DNA of 64,000 nt from JADJXM01 sp937967285 (GTDB lineage Bacteria > Acidobacteriota > Blastocatellia > RBC074). Where the stretch lies: contig JBFWQI010000014.1 in NCBI GenBank assembly GCA_050249535.1, positions 69,923 through 133,922 of the forward strand, read 5' to 3'. Below, one piece after another: positions 1-22,170 of the stretch. The notes beneath the pieces were generated by a model that was not told the DNA's origin, searched no databases, and worked only from the letters and a program-made list of their open reading frames with translations. Position 1 is the first letter of the stretch. The number at the start of each line of letters is the position of its first letter. The position numbers were made by a program, and so were the translations under genes.

Positions 1-1119
<1,119 letters not shown>

Positions 1120-1227
1120 ATTTGGTCGTTAGAGAAAGTCTTTATGGCCCCAGGAAGGGTATATTTTCTGATTATTTACTTTTGATTTATTTTCAAACCC
1201 AGCATTGATTAGAGCAAAGCGGAACGG

Positions 1228-1256
1228 ATTATCGTATTGGTATAACCAAGTGTCAA
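1228..1256 (-). promoter_or_regulatory. Sigma70-like promoter with an embedded TTGGT-N3-ACCAA operator
   Basis: On the minus strand TTGACA (plus 1251-1256) lies 17 bp from GATAAT (plus 1228-1233), about 120 bp upstream of the TonB receptor start. The spacer holds a perfect 13-bp dyad, TTGGTATAACCAA, at 1237-1249. It fits the TNGTNNNACNA operator pattern known for FadR-subfamily GntR regulators. A dyad between the -35 and -10 would block polymerase when occupied. The regulator itself is not in the window. Confidence 0.65.
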
Positions 1257-1298
1257 GGAGTTTGTATGCGTATGGAAATTAATGATTGATCGATCCGA

Positions 1299-1694
1299 TC
1301 AGGCTGAAAAGGCCGGCGGTTTCGGGGCTCCGATCAACTGAACAGGCGGCTGTGGGGCACAGCATACTTCCGAAAGTCTGAGCAGATCGCGCTGCATCGC
1401 GGCATCACTCTTCAGACCTTCGAGAATGCACCTCAACAGATTTCCGGCCTCATCGCACGGCGGGTCGGCCAGTCGATAGTGCATCCATTTCCCTTCGCGA
1501 CGCGCCTCGACCAGACCCGCCCTGCGCAGATATGCCAGATGTCGCGAAATCTTCGGCTGCGGCTCTTCCAGCGCCGCAACGAAAAAACAGACGCAGATCT
1601 CTCCCCCGCTCATCAGATTGATCAATCGCAATCGCGTCCGATCCGAAAATGCAGCCAGATAATCAGCTATCTCAAATTTGACCTTCCTGCTCAT
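1299..1694 (-). CDS. arsR: ArsR-family metalloregulatory repressor
   Basis: A 131-residue winged-helix protein that probably represses the divergent arsM and its own gene until arsenite binds. The helix-turn-helix region is around residues 45-70 (EPQPKISRHLAYLRRAGLV) and is followed by a wing (EARREGKWMHYRL). The ICVC motif at about residues 33-36 matches the Cys-x-Cys arsenite site of classical ArsR proteins, and another Cys pair lies near the C-terminus (VCCAP). I chose the start at MSRKVKFE because it fits the usual ArsR N-terminus; in-frame ATGs at 1712 and 1766 would lengthen it, the latter into the operator. No strong Shine-Dalgarno helps decide. Confidence 0.88.
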   Translation of the reverse strand: MSRKVKFEIADYLAAFSDRTRLRLINLMSGGEICVCFFVAALEEPQPKISRHLAYLRRAGLVEARREGKWMHYRLADPPCDEAGNLLRCILEGLKSDAAMQRDLLRLSEVCCAPQPPVQLIGAPKPPAFSA

Positions 1695-1729
1695 CGCCGG
1701 CGATTTTATCATAGACGAACATATATGTC

Positions 1730-1784
1730 TTGACAGATATGTAAAACCGGCATACCATCCCGACATATTCGGCTGAACGAATAT
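1730..1784 (+). promoter_or_regulatory. arsR-arsM divergent control region with two AT-rich dyads
   Basis: TTGACA at 1730-1735 and TACCAT at 1753-1758 are 17 bp apart and point toward arsM. The -35 box overlaps an imperfect AT-rich dyad (ATATGTC...GACAGATAT, about 1722-1740). A second, perfect inverted repeat, ATATTCG-N6-CGAATAT, sits at 1765-1784, about where transcription would start. AT-rich imperfect palindromes of this kind are typical ArsR/SmtB operators. Confidence 0.6.
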
Positions 1785-1854
1785 ATCGAATCAACCAGAA
1801 ACGAGCGGCTTTGAGGCGGGAACGGCTGAAGAGAGGCTCAGAGAGGGAGCTAAG

Positions 1855-2721
<867 letters not shown>

Positions 2722-2743
2722 AGAAGAGAGAAGAAAGCCATTT

Positions 2744-2830
2744 TGGAGTGCGGCGGCCCGGCGTCGCTTTGGTAGTCCAGCGACCATGAAACGCGCTACT
2801 GCCGAAGCGGCGCCGGGCCGTCGCACTCCA
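2744..2830. repeat. Imperfect palindromic repeat with TGGAGTGC ends
   Basis: An 87-bp element begins TGGAGTGCGGCGGCCCGGC and ends with the inverted sequence down to GCACTCCA; the arms pair over most of their length. A related element is at 6191-6267. It lies between the arsM stop and the leader of the MFS gene. Confidence 0.75.
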
Positions 2831-2937
2831 TGGTCTCTTCCCTCAATTTGACCATGCGTAGCCTCTGGATTATTCTGTGCGGGCTTTATTCAAATCGTCA
2901 CACATCGACACAAGCACAGCATCAAGACGGAGGCCCG

Positions 2938-4221
<1,284 letters not shown>

Positions 4222-4223
4222 AT

Positions 4224-6172
<1,949 letters not shown>

Positions 6173-6190
6173 CGGGAATCGCCTTTCCTG

Positions 6191-9181
<2,991 letters not shown>

Positions 9182-9194
9182 ATGACCATGCCTC

Positions 9195-10730
<1,536 letters not shown>

Positions 10731-10898
10731 GTCGGATATTGCCTCCTTGGTGAGCAAAAAGGATATCATGGCTGCCGCGAAAGTCCCGAGTCTGAAAATG
10801 ACGCCCCGGGAATGGCAATACGAACTTCTGCATTTCTCGCGACATGTATCAGGAACGGAATTCCGGGCCTCAGGTTACAACTTTTTCAGGAGTCGAAC

Positions 10899-11606
10899 AT
10901 GAAATTTGCTCTCTGGCTTGTAATTGCAACGGTTTGCCTGGTCGGTATGAAGCAGACTTCGGAGACGAAGGGGGCAGGACTGATCAAAAGTCTCCGCGCC
11001 GCTGATGATTTCCCGCTGACAGCCGATCCGAAATCCCCTAACTGGCGATCGGTCAAAGGCGTCACCGCGGAGCGGGGGCCGAAGGGCGATCCGATGCCCG
11101 GCCATCGAACAGAAATTCGATCGAGGTGGACTCCCGCCAACCTCTATCTGCTCTTCATCTGCCCCTACGATCAACTCAACCTGAAACCCGACCCATCGAC
11201 GACGACCGAAACCAACGAACTCTGGAAATGGGATGTCGCCGAGGTCTTCATCGGCACCGATTTCAAGAATATTAAAAGATACACGGAGTTTCAGGTCTCG
11301 CCGCAGAATGAGTGGGTCGACCTCTTCATCGACAGAGGCAGCGATCCTCCGTCGCACGACTGGCAATGGAATTCGGGATACGAAGTGAAGGCGCGGGTCG
11401 ATGCCGGCAGGAAGATCTGGTACGGCGAGATGAGGATCCCGATGAACAGGATAGATTCAAGGGAGCCGGTCCGCGGCAACCTGATGAGAATAAACTTCTA
11501 CCGGATTCAGGGTCCGGCCTCGGCGAAGAGACATATCGCCTGGCAGCCGACAAACAGCAACAGCTACCATGTTCCCGAAGCCTTCGGCCTTCTCAAACTT
11601 GAATGA
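10899..11606 (+). CDS. CBM9/DOMON-like secreted carbohydrate-binding family protein
   Basis: A 235-residue protein with a short N-terminal hydrophobic segment (MKFALWLVIATVCLVGM). The body resembles the CBM9-like fold: NWRSVKGVTAERG, RWTPANLYLLFICPYDQLN, WKWDVAEVFIGTDFKNIKRYTEFQVSPQNEWVDLFID, and the C-terminal MRINFYRIQGP and HVPEAFGLLKLE. The family contains xylan- or heme-binding domains and many uncharacterised acidobacterial proteins. CAGGAG precedes the ATG. It points away from the PqaA-like gene and shares its upstream region with it. No ligand can be assigned. Confidence 0.8.
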   Translation: MKFALWLVIATVCLVGMKQTSETKGAGLIKSLRAADDFPLTADPKSPNWRSVKGVTAERGPKGDPMPGHRTEIRSRWTPANLYLLFICPYDQLNLKPDPSTTTETNELWKWDVAEVFIGTDFKNIKRYTEFQVSPQNEWVDLFIDRGSDPPSHDWQWNSGYEVKARVDAGRKIWYGEMRIPMNRIDSREPVRGNLMRINFYRIQGPASAKRHIAWQPTNSNSYHVPEAFGLLKLE

Positions 11607-11616
11607 ATTTCCGATC

Positions 11617-11699
11617 ATCCACAAAGTACACGAGGAAAGCACTAAGCCGCGCGCTTCGGCCGGTTTATTCCCTGAGCGTCCTTTGAGTTCTTCGTGGAT
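11617..11699. repeat. Inverted repeat with ATCCAC-AAAG ends
   Basis: ATCCACAAAGTACACGAGGA at 11617-11636 is repeated in inverted, imperfect form at 11679-11699 (TCCTTTGAGTTCTTCGTGGAT). It begins 10 bp after the CBM9-like stop codon. It is one of three unrelated inverted repeats in the 600-bp gene-free gap 11607-12209; the rest of the gap shows nothing I recognise. Confidence 0.6.
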
Positions 11700-11710
11700 T
11701 AATGATTGAA

Positions 11711-11779
11711 AATGGCGAATCTGCTGAGACGGCCCTCTTTCGAGATGGCTGTGTTCGGCCGGTCAGCAGATTCGCCATT
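11711..11779. repeat. Perfect 17-bp inverted repeat (large hairpin)
   Basis: AATGGCGAATCTGCTGA at 11711-11727 recurs inverted at 11763-11779 with no mismatch. The pairing nearly continues into the loop (GGCC/GGCC). No T-tract follows, so it does not look like an intrinsic terminator. Confidence 0.8.
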
Positions 11780-12047
11780 ATGGTCGGCGAAAAATACCTT
11801 TTCTCTGCTCCCTCTCTGCGGAGAGATGCCCTCCATTCACCAACACCATGCAGTCGAACCCTGAAGGCATTCGGCTGCCACCAAATCGGAAAACACCTAA
11901 TGGACTAACGATGGACAAACCTGAGGAGAAACCGTCAGGAGAACTTCCAAAGTTTCCCTCTCACTTCAGATAACGGATTTCCGCAGGCTGTTCCCTCATT
12001 GGAGCGAAAAAAATTTTTAATTGCTCAGCCCGATCGCAAAGAATTTT

Positions 12048-12187
12048 AAACGCCAAGCCGCCAGGAAGGCCAAGTGTTATTCCGGGCTTGAGGCAGTGGT
12101 TTTAACCATTGTTTGATCGGCGATATTGAGGGATTTTGTACAATCCCATTCTTACCCCCCCTTGGCCTTCTTGGTGCCTTGGCGTCT
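12048..12187. repeat. Inverted repeat with (A)GACGCCAAG ends, copy 1
   Basis: The left arm, AAACGCCAAGCCGCCAGGAA plus GGCCAAG (12048-12074), is matched by the inverted right arm at 12161-12187, ending GGCGTCT. About 86 bp lie between. A second copy is at 46199-46336. It sits just downstream of the prolyl oligopeptidase stop. Confidence 0.8.
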
Positions 12188-12209
12188 AAAAAACTCTTCG
12201 CGTTAGCGA

Positions 12210-14363
<2,154 letters not shown>

Positions 14364-14689
14364 CTTGCATCCTCCGATGTGATGGCCTATTATTGCAGCA
14401 TTCAAGGAGAAGGAAGACAGTGCAGACTGTCTTGAACCACAAGAATAAGCGGAACGGCCAATAGAGCAAAACGAAAATCCGCAATCGAAATCAAGTCCAA
14501 AAAAAATAAAACGGGCAATACGGGTCATAATCCGTCGGCTGTCATTGAGCTGAACGGATCATAATAAATATTCACCCGAAGATAATTTCCTCGATCCGTA
14601 TCCCGGCAGGTATCGACAAGCTCTGACATCCCTGGCCTTTGTTGATCAGACGATCCTTCGTTCTCATAGTTCAAACAAACGGAGGCACC
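14364..14689. other. Intergenic region, no gene seen
   Basis: This 326-bp AT-richer stretch separates the divergent prolyl oligopeptidase and small membrane protein genes and should hold both promoters. I could not place convincing -35/-10 pairs. GGAGGCACC just before 14690 is the ribosome site of the next gene. Confidence 0.5.
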
Positions 14690-14956
14690 ATGGGATTACC
14701 GGAAATCTTCAACACATCGCAGACTGACAGTTTCGAGCAGACGTTAATGATGACGACGTTCGAGCTGACATCATGGCTCGTGGCGTTTGTGGCGGTCATG
14801 ACCATCCTGGTGGCGGTCATGGGGATCGTGCATCTGCTGCGTTCGGAGTCGAAGGCTGAGCCCCGCCCGAAGCGTGCCGTCAGGCGGCATCTTCCTGCCT
14901 CAGGGCGGAGGGTACATGCCCTGGATTTGAAGGCGACAGCAACCAGGCAGATTTGA
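14690..14956 (+). CDS. Small single-pass membrane protein, unknown function
   Basis: An 88-residue protein starting MGLPEIFNTSQTDS after a strong GGAGG site. One long transmembrane helix spans about residues 24-47 (LTSWLVAFVAVMTILVAVMGIVHLL). A basic tail (KAEPRPKRAVRRHLPASGRRVH) is predicted to face the cytoplasm by the positive-inside rule. I do not recognise the family. It is followed by a good intrinsic terminator, so it is probably a one-gene unit. Confidence 0.6.
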   Translation: MGLPEIFNTSQTDSFEQTLMMTTFELTSWLVAFVAVMTILVAVMGIVHLLRSESKAEPRPKRAVRRHLPASGRRVHALDLKATATRQI

Positions 14957-15033
14957 GCTTCGAATTATATTGGATACTGTGAAGCCGTCCGGCGGTAAGA
15001 CCGACTGGCGGCGATTAAGGTATTGCATATCGG

Positions 15034-15058
15034 GCGGCGCGGATTGCGCCGCTTTTTT
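15034..15058 (+). terminator. Rho-independent terminator
   Basis: GCGGCGC-GGATT-GCGCCGC forms a perfect 7-bp stem (15034-15040 with 15046-15052) followed by TTTTTT. It ends the transcript of the small membrane protein. Confidence 0.88.
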
Positions 15059-15090
15059 ATTTCCGGGTGACGCTCTGGTATCATCCCGGC

Positions 15091-16152
15091 ATGGATTCGA
15101 TCACTCAGGGATTGCTTGGAGCAGCAGCAGCACAGGCCTTGACGGGGCGCAGGTTGCCGCGGAAGGCGGGGCTGATCGGCGCCGTCGGGGGATTGATACC
15201 CGATCTGGATGTTTTAATCAGATCGGCTTCTGACCCGACCGTCGGATGGCTGTTCCATCGCCATTTCACTCACAGCCTCTTCTTCATCCCCATCGGCGGC
15301 CTGATAGCGGCTCTGCCGTTCATATTTCTGAAAGAGTTCCGCGGTTACAGGCGTCAGGTGCTGCTGGCGGCAACGATCGGATACGCGACGCATGCCCCGC
15401 TGGATATGTTCACGAGCTACGGAACGCAGCTCTTCTGGCCGTTCTCGAATGCCAGGGTTGCGTTCGACTGGATCGGGATCGTGGACCCGGTCTACTCGAT
15501 CATGCTGCTGATCGGAGTGGCGCTGACCGCCCGCAGCGGAGCTCCCCGCCCGGCTCGGACGGCGCTGCTTCTGACGACTGCCTACATTCTGTTCGGCGGA
15601 TGGCAGCATCATCGCGGGGTCGAGACACAGCGTGAAATGGCCGCGCTGAGAGGCCACGGAATCGAACATTCGCGGGTCATGCCGGCGCCCGGATGGCTGG
15701 TCTTCTGGCGTTCGACCTATATCGCCGACGGCCGGATCTTTGCCGACGGCATCAAGGTCCCGTGGCTGGGCCGGAAGATGGTCCTCGAGGGATCGTCTGC
15801 GGATGTCGTGACGATCGAAGACCTGCCTGAGACGGCTCGAAGCAATCCGGAATCGATGCGTCGATTCCAGATCTTCCGATGGTTCGCCGACGGCCTGATC
15901 GCTCCTGTCGCGGGCGATGATCATGCCTACGGCGACATGCGCATCACCGCCGCGGTCGAATCCATGGCCCCGTTGTGGGGGCTGCAGATCGATGCCGGGA
16001 CCGGCGAGGCCGCGGGATGGAATCCACCGATCTCGGCTCCTCGCGACTACAGGGGGCTCGTCAGGGGGCTGATCTTCGGCGATGAACGTTACCGGCCGCT
16101 GCCGGACCTCAGAGCATCGGCGCATTCTTCCAACCCGGACGGCTCACATTAA
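15091..16152 (+). CDS. YdjM/DUF457-type membrane-bound metal-dependent hydrolase-like protein
   Basis: A 353-residue protein whose first 170 residues match the YdjM family: MDSITQGLLGAA, a glycine-rich GLIGAVGGLIPDLDVL, HRHFTHSLFF with the conserved histidines, and THAPLDMFTSYGTQLFWPFS. About five membrane helices are visible up to residue 185. A soluble C-terminal part of about 165 residues follows. The family is annotated as an inner-membrane hydrolase with little biochemistry behind it. I preferred the ATG at 15091 over 15067 because family members start at MD(S/T)xTQ. Confidence 0.85.
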   Translation: MDSITQGLLGAAAAQALTGRRLPRKAGLIGAVGGLIPDLDVLIRSASDPTVGWLFHRHFTHSLFFIPIGGLIAALPFIFLKEFRGYRRQVLLAATIGYATHAPLDMFTSYGTQLFWPFSNARVAFDWIGIVDPVYSIMLLIGVALTARSGAPRPARTALLLTTAYILFGGWQHHRGVETQREMAALRGHGIEHSRVMPAPGWLVFWRSTYIADGRIFADGIKVPWLGRKMVLEGSSADVVTIEDLPETARSNPESMRRFQIFRWFADGLIAPVAGDDHAYGDMRITAAVESMAPLWGLQIDAGTGEAAGWNPPISAPRDYRGLVRGLIFGDERYRPLPDLRASAHSSNPDGSH

Positions 16153-16167
16153 TTACAAAAAATTATC

Positions 16168-16195
16168 TTGCAATTGCCCGATCCCGGACTATCAT
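16168..16195 (+). promoter_or_regulatory. Candidate promoter
   Basis: TTGCAA (16168-16173) and TATCAT (16190-16195) are 16 bp apart, just after the YdjM-like stop, in a 578-bp stretch before the next large gene. It could drive the 34-residue reading frame and the MFS gene. The rest of 16153-16411 shows nothing else I recognise. Confidence 0.35.
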
Positions 16196-16411
16196 GAAAC
16201 TCGAATCAGATGACGGGAATCCGACCTCACACTAACCGGAGCCCGTTCCTTCGTATCACTGGGTTGACAGTTCCATAGATCATTCACGCTTCGACCGGTA
16301 AAGATACCGGCGGGCGATCCATCCAGACAGCCCCGTAGAAATCGCGACGAATCCGCGGTCGAGGTGTGGACGCAGAGTCCCGCACGCGCGGAGGTGTCCG
16401 GAGATGTAACA

Positions 16412-16516
16412 ATGCGAAACACTCAGATCCTCACCTTCATTTCACCGAAACTGCTGCTCGGGCTCCTTCTGTTTGTGTGCCTGGTGGTGGCAGTGCTTCT
16501 GACCGCATCGGCCTGA
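16412..16516 (+). CDS. Candidate 34-residue membrane peptide
   Basis: A small frame starts ATG CGA AAC ACT after CGGAG at 8-bp spacing. It is almost entirely one hydrophobic helix from residue 13 to the end (KLLLGLLLFVCLVVAVLLTA), closing with TGA. The good ribosome site and transmembrane composition argue for a real micro-protein. Against it: no family is known to me and GC-rich DNA can give such frames by chance. It lies 214 bp upstream of the MFS gene. Confidence 0.4.
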   Translation: MRNTQILTFISPKLLLGLLLFVCLVVAVLLTASA

Positions 16517-16730
16517 ACCACCGGCCTGGTCGTTTGAAATCCCATCCGGGTCGATCTACCTGGTCGGCCTCGACCGTCGCGCGAACACTCACACGCGCCG
16601 GGCACGCGCACGTCTTTCCGACTGACGGCAATCCTCTTGCCATGACCACCCCGAGCGGTTAGCATCTCACGGCAGATCCATTCGTAATTTCAGAATCCAG
16701 CGACTTAACAATAAAGGAGAACCGCGAACA

Positions 16731-18083
16731 ATGGCTTCCAATCCGGCGGGTCCCACCCAGCTGCCAGTTTCGGAACGCGCCCGCAGGCGCATCACCCGGC
16801 GCCTGATGCCCTATCTGCTGTTGCTCTACTTCATTGCTTTCATCGATCGCACGAATGTCAGCGTCGCGGCGCTGCAGATGAAGGACGATCTGTCGTTCTC
16901 AGATGCGATCATCGGGACGGGAGCGGGGATCTTCTTCATCGGTTATTTTCTGCTCGAGATACCGGGAACGCTGATCGTCGAGAACTGGAGCGCCCGCAAA
17001 TGGATCGCCAGGATCATGATCTCGTGGGGGATCGTCGCCGCGATGATGGGTCTGATCGACACGCCGTATCTGAATTTCGCCACCGTCGAGAACCAGTTCT
17101 ACGGTCTGAGATTCATCCTCGGCCTGGCTGAAGCCGGATTCTTTCCCGGAATCATCGTCTATCTTTCGCACTGGTTCAGATACGAGGACCGCGCCAAGGC
17201 GAAAGCGTTCTTCATGATCGGAATACCGATCGCGACGGTCATCGGCGTGCCGCTTTCGCAGTTGATCATGCACAACATCACGTGGTGGGGCTGGGCCGGC
17301 TGGCGCTGGGTCTTCATCCTCGAGGGGATCCCGTCGGTGCTGCTCGGTTTTGTGACGCTCTTCTTCCTGACAGATAAACCGCAACAGGCGAAATGGCTGC
17401 CGGATGATGAAAAGGAATGGATCATCGGCGAACTCGATCGCGAACGAAAGGACATGCTGGCCAAGGGTCACGGCGACATCAAAAAAGGCTTCATCCTTGC
17501 GTTCAAGGCGCCGCAGACCTATCTGCTGGCGGGCATCTATCTTTTCGTCGTCACCGGATACTACGGGCTGACCTTCTTCCTGCCCTCGATCACCGCGAAG
17601 ATGAAGGGGACATCGGTCGTTACGCAGACGATCGTGACCATGCTGCCGTACGCCTTCGGGCTGATCGCAATGCTTGTCGTGGGCCACAATTCGGACCGCA
17701 CGGGCGAGCGTCGCTGGCACACAGCGCTGCCGATACTGCTGGGCGGCGTCGGCATGGCGCTGAGCATCATCTCAGAGGATTACCTGGCACTGGTCATCTG
17801 CTTCCTCTGCCTGGTCGGAATCGGAGTGCATGCCTACATTCCCGTCTTCTGGACGTGGCCGACCAAGTTCTTCGCCGCCTCGACTGCGGCGACGACGATC
17901 GGCCTGATCAATTCCGTCGGCAATCTGGGAGGTTATTTCGGCCCCAAGGTCGTCGGCATGCTGAGCAGTAGCACGGGATCTTACAGAAACGGAATGTGGT
18001 TTCTGGCCATCTGCATTCTGATCGCCGGAGTGCTGGCGACGATGCTCAAAGCGCCGAAAAAACCGATCGGCGCCGAGACCTGA
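16731..18083 (+). CDS. MFS transporter, anion:cation symporter family (TtuB/phthalate-like)
   Basis: A 450-residue, 12-helix porter. ITRRLMPYLLLLYFIAFIDRTNVSVAALQM, the LRFILGLAEAGFFPGIIVYLSHWF helix and TWWGWAGWRWVFILEGIPS are typical of the ACS branch that imports tartrate, phthalate, glucarate or similar organic acids. The substrate is not deducible. AAAGGAG precedes the ATG. It ends 15 bp from the convergent radical SAM gene. It is a different ACS subtype from the ExuT-like porter at 2938. Confidence 0.9.
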   Translation: MASNPAGPTQLPVSERARRRITRRLMPYLLLLYFIAFIDRTNVSVAALQMKDDLSFSDAIIGTGAGIFFIGYFLLEIPGTLIVENWSARKWIARIMISWGIVAAMMGLIDTPYLNFATVENQFYGLRFILGLAEAGFFPGIIVYLSHWFRYEDRAKAKAFFMIGIPIATVIGVPLSQLIMHNITWWGWAGWRWVFILEGIPSVLLGFVTLFFLTDKPQQAKWLPDDEKEWIIGELDRERKDMLAKGHGDIKKGFILAFKAPQTYLLAGIYLFVVTGYYGLTFFLPSITAKMKGTSVVTQTIVTMLPYAFGLIAMLVVGHNSDRTGERRWHTALPILLGGVGMALSIISEDYLALVICFLCLVGIGVHAYIPVFWTWPTKFFAASTAATTIGLINSVGNLGGYFGPKVVGMLSSSTGSYRNGMWFLAICILIAGVLATMLKAPKKPIGAET

Positions 18084-18098
18084 CAGTTCCGGCCGCCA

Positions 18099-19139
18099 TC
18101 AGCGTTCGATCTTGACCGGGCGGCGAAGCGCGGGGCCGAGCACTTCTTCATGAAACCTGTCGCAGCCGATGCATAAATTCCGGTAGGTTGCGCCTGACGG
18201 GAGGCGGACCGTCGAGGCCTCGATGAATTTGTCGACCGTCCACCCGTGCGAGATCCCCATCCGCTCGGGATGGCCCATCGAGAGCGCCTCGTAGACGGGA
18301 TTCCCGATCAGGCGCTCGATGATCGTTTCGAGCTTCTCCTCGAGCAGGTTGCCGATCGGATATTTCGTCTTGATGCAGCAGGGATAGACATTGCCTCCGG
18401 GTTCGATCGAGACCTCGGAGCCGTTGTAACGATACTGAAGAAAGTTGAGGGCGCCCGACCAGCGGTTGCAGAAATTGTCGGCCAGCCCCGCTTTCGACAG
18501 TTCATTCATCTGCGCCCGGCCACGCGGCCACAAGGGGCCGATCCACATATCCTCAGTCGCTCCGAAGAACGAATAATAGACATCTCCCGCCTGTTGAGGC
18601 TCTCCGCGATTGTCGCCTCCGGGATGCGGAAGCATGCCGCGCGAACGGAAGAGATCGGTCAGCTTCCCGACCTGCCGCTCTCTGGCTTCCGGCGTTTCGA
18701 GCCCCTGATGATGCTGATCGATCCCGGAGACCGAAACGTGCCGGACCTGATGCCGGAGCAATTCGTCGAGGATATCGCCGTTGAGGATATCCCCTGTGGT
18801 CTGCACGATCAGATCGACGCGGCCCGCGTACTTCGCGTGAAGCAGATCGAGCGCTGAGTAGAGCACCGGCTCGCGCACCGCATCGAGCATGATCTCGCCG
18901 CCCGCCAGAATGATCCGGCCGGTCTTCTCTCTCGGCTCGCCCGTCTCCGGATCGCAGTCATTGAGATCCAGATAGGTCATCCGGTCCGGAAAGTTTTCGA
19001 TGATCCTGGCGTGATTGCTCACGCTCTCGTCGATCACGCGGCGCAGATCATCGCCGTAATACGGCCTGAACCGGTCCTCGTAACAGTGACGACAGGTGCG
19101 GTGACAGAGCCAGGTCGCGACGTAGTAGATTGATTCCAT
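18099..19139 (-). CDS. Radical SAM protein with SPASM-like C-terminus
   Basis: A 346-residue protein. CHRTCRHC at residues 12-19 is the CX3CX2C motif that binds the radical-SAM [4Fe-4S] cluster. IILAGGEIML resembles the SAM-contacting GGE motif. The C-terminal region has GGNVYPCCIKTKYPIGNL and a later CIGCDRF, which resemble auxiliary-cluster (SPASM/twitch) cysteines. Such enzymes modify peptides or small molecules; no substrate gene is evident. The start MESIYYVATW is clear from the motif position, but no Shine-Dalgarno lies upstream because heptamer cassette C ends about 9 bp before it. It may once have been co-transcribed with the flavoprotein and TVP38 genes upstream. Confidence 0.82.
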   Translation of the reverse strand: MESIYYVATWLCHRTCRHCYEDRFRPYYGDDLRRVIDESVSNHARIIENFPDRMTYLDLNDCDPETGEPREKTGRIILAGGEIMLDAVREPVLYSALDLLHAKYAGRVDLIVQTTGDILNGDILDELLRHQVRHVSVSGIDQHHQGLETPEARERQVGKLTDLFRSRGMLPHPGGDNRGEPQQAGDVYYSFFGATEDMWIGPLWPRGRAQMNELSKAGLADNFCNRWSGALNFLQYRYNGSEVSIEPGGNVYPCCIKTKYPIGNLLEEKLETIIERLIGNPVYEALSMGHPERMGISHGWTVDKFIEASTVRLPSGATYRNLCIGCDRFHEEVLGPALRRPVKIER

Positions 19140-19143
19140 ATCA

Positions 19144-20806
<1,663 letters not shown>

Positions 20807-20810
<4 letters not shown>

Positions 20811-21532
20811 CCCGCCTCCATCGTTGATTCGCGCTCTTCCGACTGCTCCCCGCTCTCGACCTCGGCGAGCGCCTTCCTTGCCGTCCTCGTGATCAGCACG
20901 ACGACGACTAAAGTCGCCAGCAGTCCGACATATTTCAGGACCTGCCCGAGAACGGTTTCACGCCCTCCTCCGGCCAGCGCGTCGCGGGCCGCCGCACCGA
21001 TATACGTGTAGAGGAATGTTCCGGGCAGCATCCCGATCACATTCGCCAGCAGATACGAACCGGTCCGAATCGTCGTCAGCCCGAGCAGATAATTGAGCAG
21101 GGTGAACGGAAAGATCGGACTCAGGCGGGAGAGCAGGACGACCTTGAATCCCTCCCTGCCGATCGCCCTGTCGAGCGCTGTAAACTTCGAGTTTCCCGCC
21201 GCCCAGTCAGCCACTCTCCGGCGCATGAACGTTCGGGCCAGCAGGTACGAAGCCAGCGCCCCCAGGTTCGACCCGACGATCACCAGACCGACCCCGGCCC
21301 ACAAACCGAAGACGCTCCCGGCCCCGATCGTCATTGCGCTGCCCGGGATCAGCAGCACCGTCAGTACAACGTAGGCCGCAACGAATACGAATGGCGCCAC
21401 AGGCCCCAGGCTCTCGATCCACCCCTCGGCCAGCGCGAACCATTCCTTTACCGGCAGAAACATGAATCCGATCCCCGCCGCCAGCACTACCAGCACTATC
21501 AGTATTATTCTTCCGCTTCCCGCACCTGACAT
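20807..21532 (-). CDS. TVP38/TMEM64 (DedA-superfamily) membrane protein
   Basis: A 241-residue polytopic membrane protein with the family's marks: VLLIPGSAMTIGAGSVFG, GLVIVGSNLGALASYLLAR, SRLSPIFPFTLLNYLLGLT and GMLPGTFLYTYIG. The family sits in the DedA/VTT superfamily, implicated in lipid scrambling or transport. An acidic C-terminal tail (EVESGEQSEERES) ends in the overlap with the MerA-like gene. It is the first gene of that pair. Confidence 0.92.
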
Positions 21533-21624
21533 CTGTTCCCCCGGTATCGACGATCTTCAGCGTCCCTGATTTTAGTCCGGACCGTGAGCGATGAATGTAA
21601 AATGGCTCACCTTCCGCCGCATCA

Positions 21625-21667
21625 GAAAAAATGAGGCGGTGTTCGAGTAATCCGAACACCGCCTCAT
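21625..21667 (-). terminator. Rho-independent terminator of the HU gene
   Basis: A perfect 15-bp stem (21631-21645 with 21653-21667; ATGAGGCGGTGTTCG) with a 7-nt loop is followed, on the minus strand, by six T's (plus 21625-21630). It lies 26 bp after the HU stop codon. Confidence 0.92.
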
Positions 21668-21692
21668 CTGTTTCAAGATCTGATCGACGCTG

Positions 21693-22009
<317 letters not shown>

Positions 22010-22141
22010 ATTCTCTGATTGATTATTCTTGAATCACGTTATAACGCGATCCACCCTCCAGGACGTCGCCTCTGCCTCTCCGGCCGGCGCGTCTTTGGTA
22101 CCGATAAATGCTGCACTGTATCTTGTGTCAAAGCGGGGCGA

Positions 22142-22170
22142 AGTATACCTTAGCTTGTATTGGAGCGCAA
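22142..22170 (-). promoter_or_regulatory. HU promoter
   Basis: On the minus strand TTGCGC (plus 22165-22170) and TATACT (plus 22142-22147) are 17 bp apart. The spacing is optimal and the -10 is strong. It leaves a leader of about 140 nt before the HU start. Confidence 0.6.

Noticed and set aside
11702..11908. A 68-codon plus-strand frame after the CBM9-like gene
   Set aside because: It runs through a perfect 17-bp inverted repeat and has no ribosome site, family or coding-like composition.
16263..16268. TTGACA as the promoter of the second MFS gene
   Set aside because: No acceptable -10 box occurs 16-18 bp downstream.
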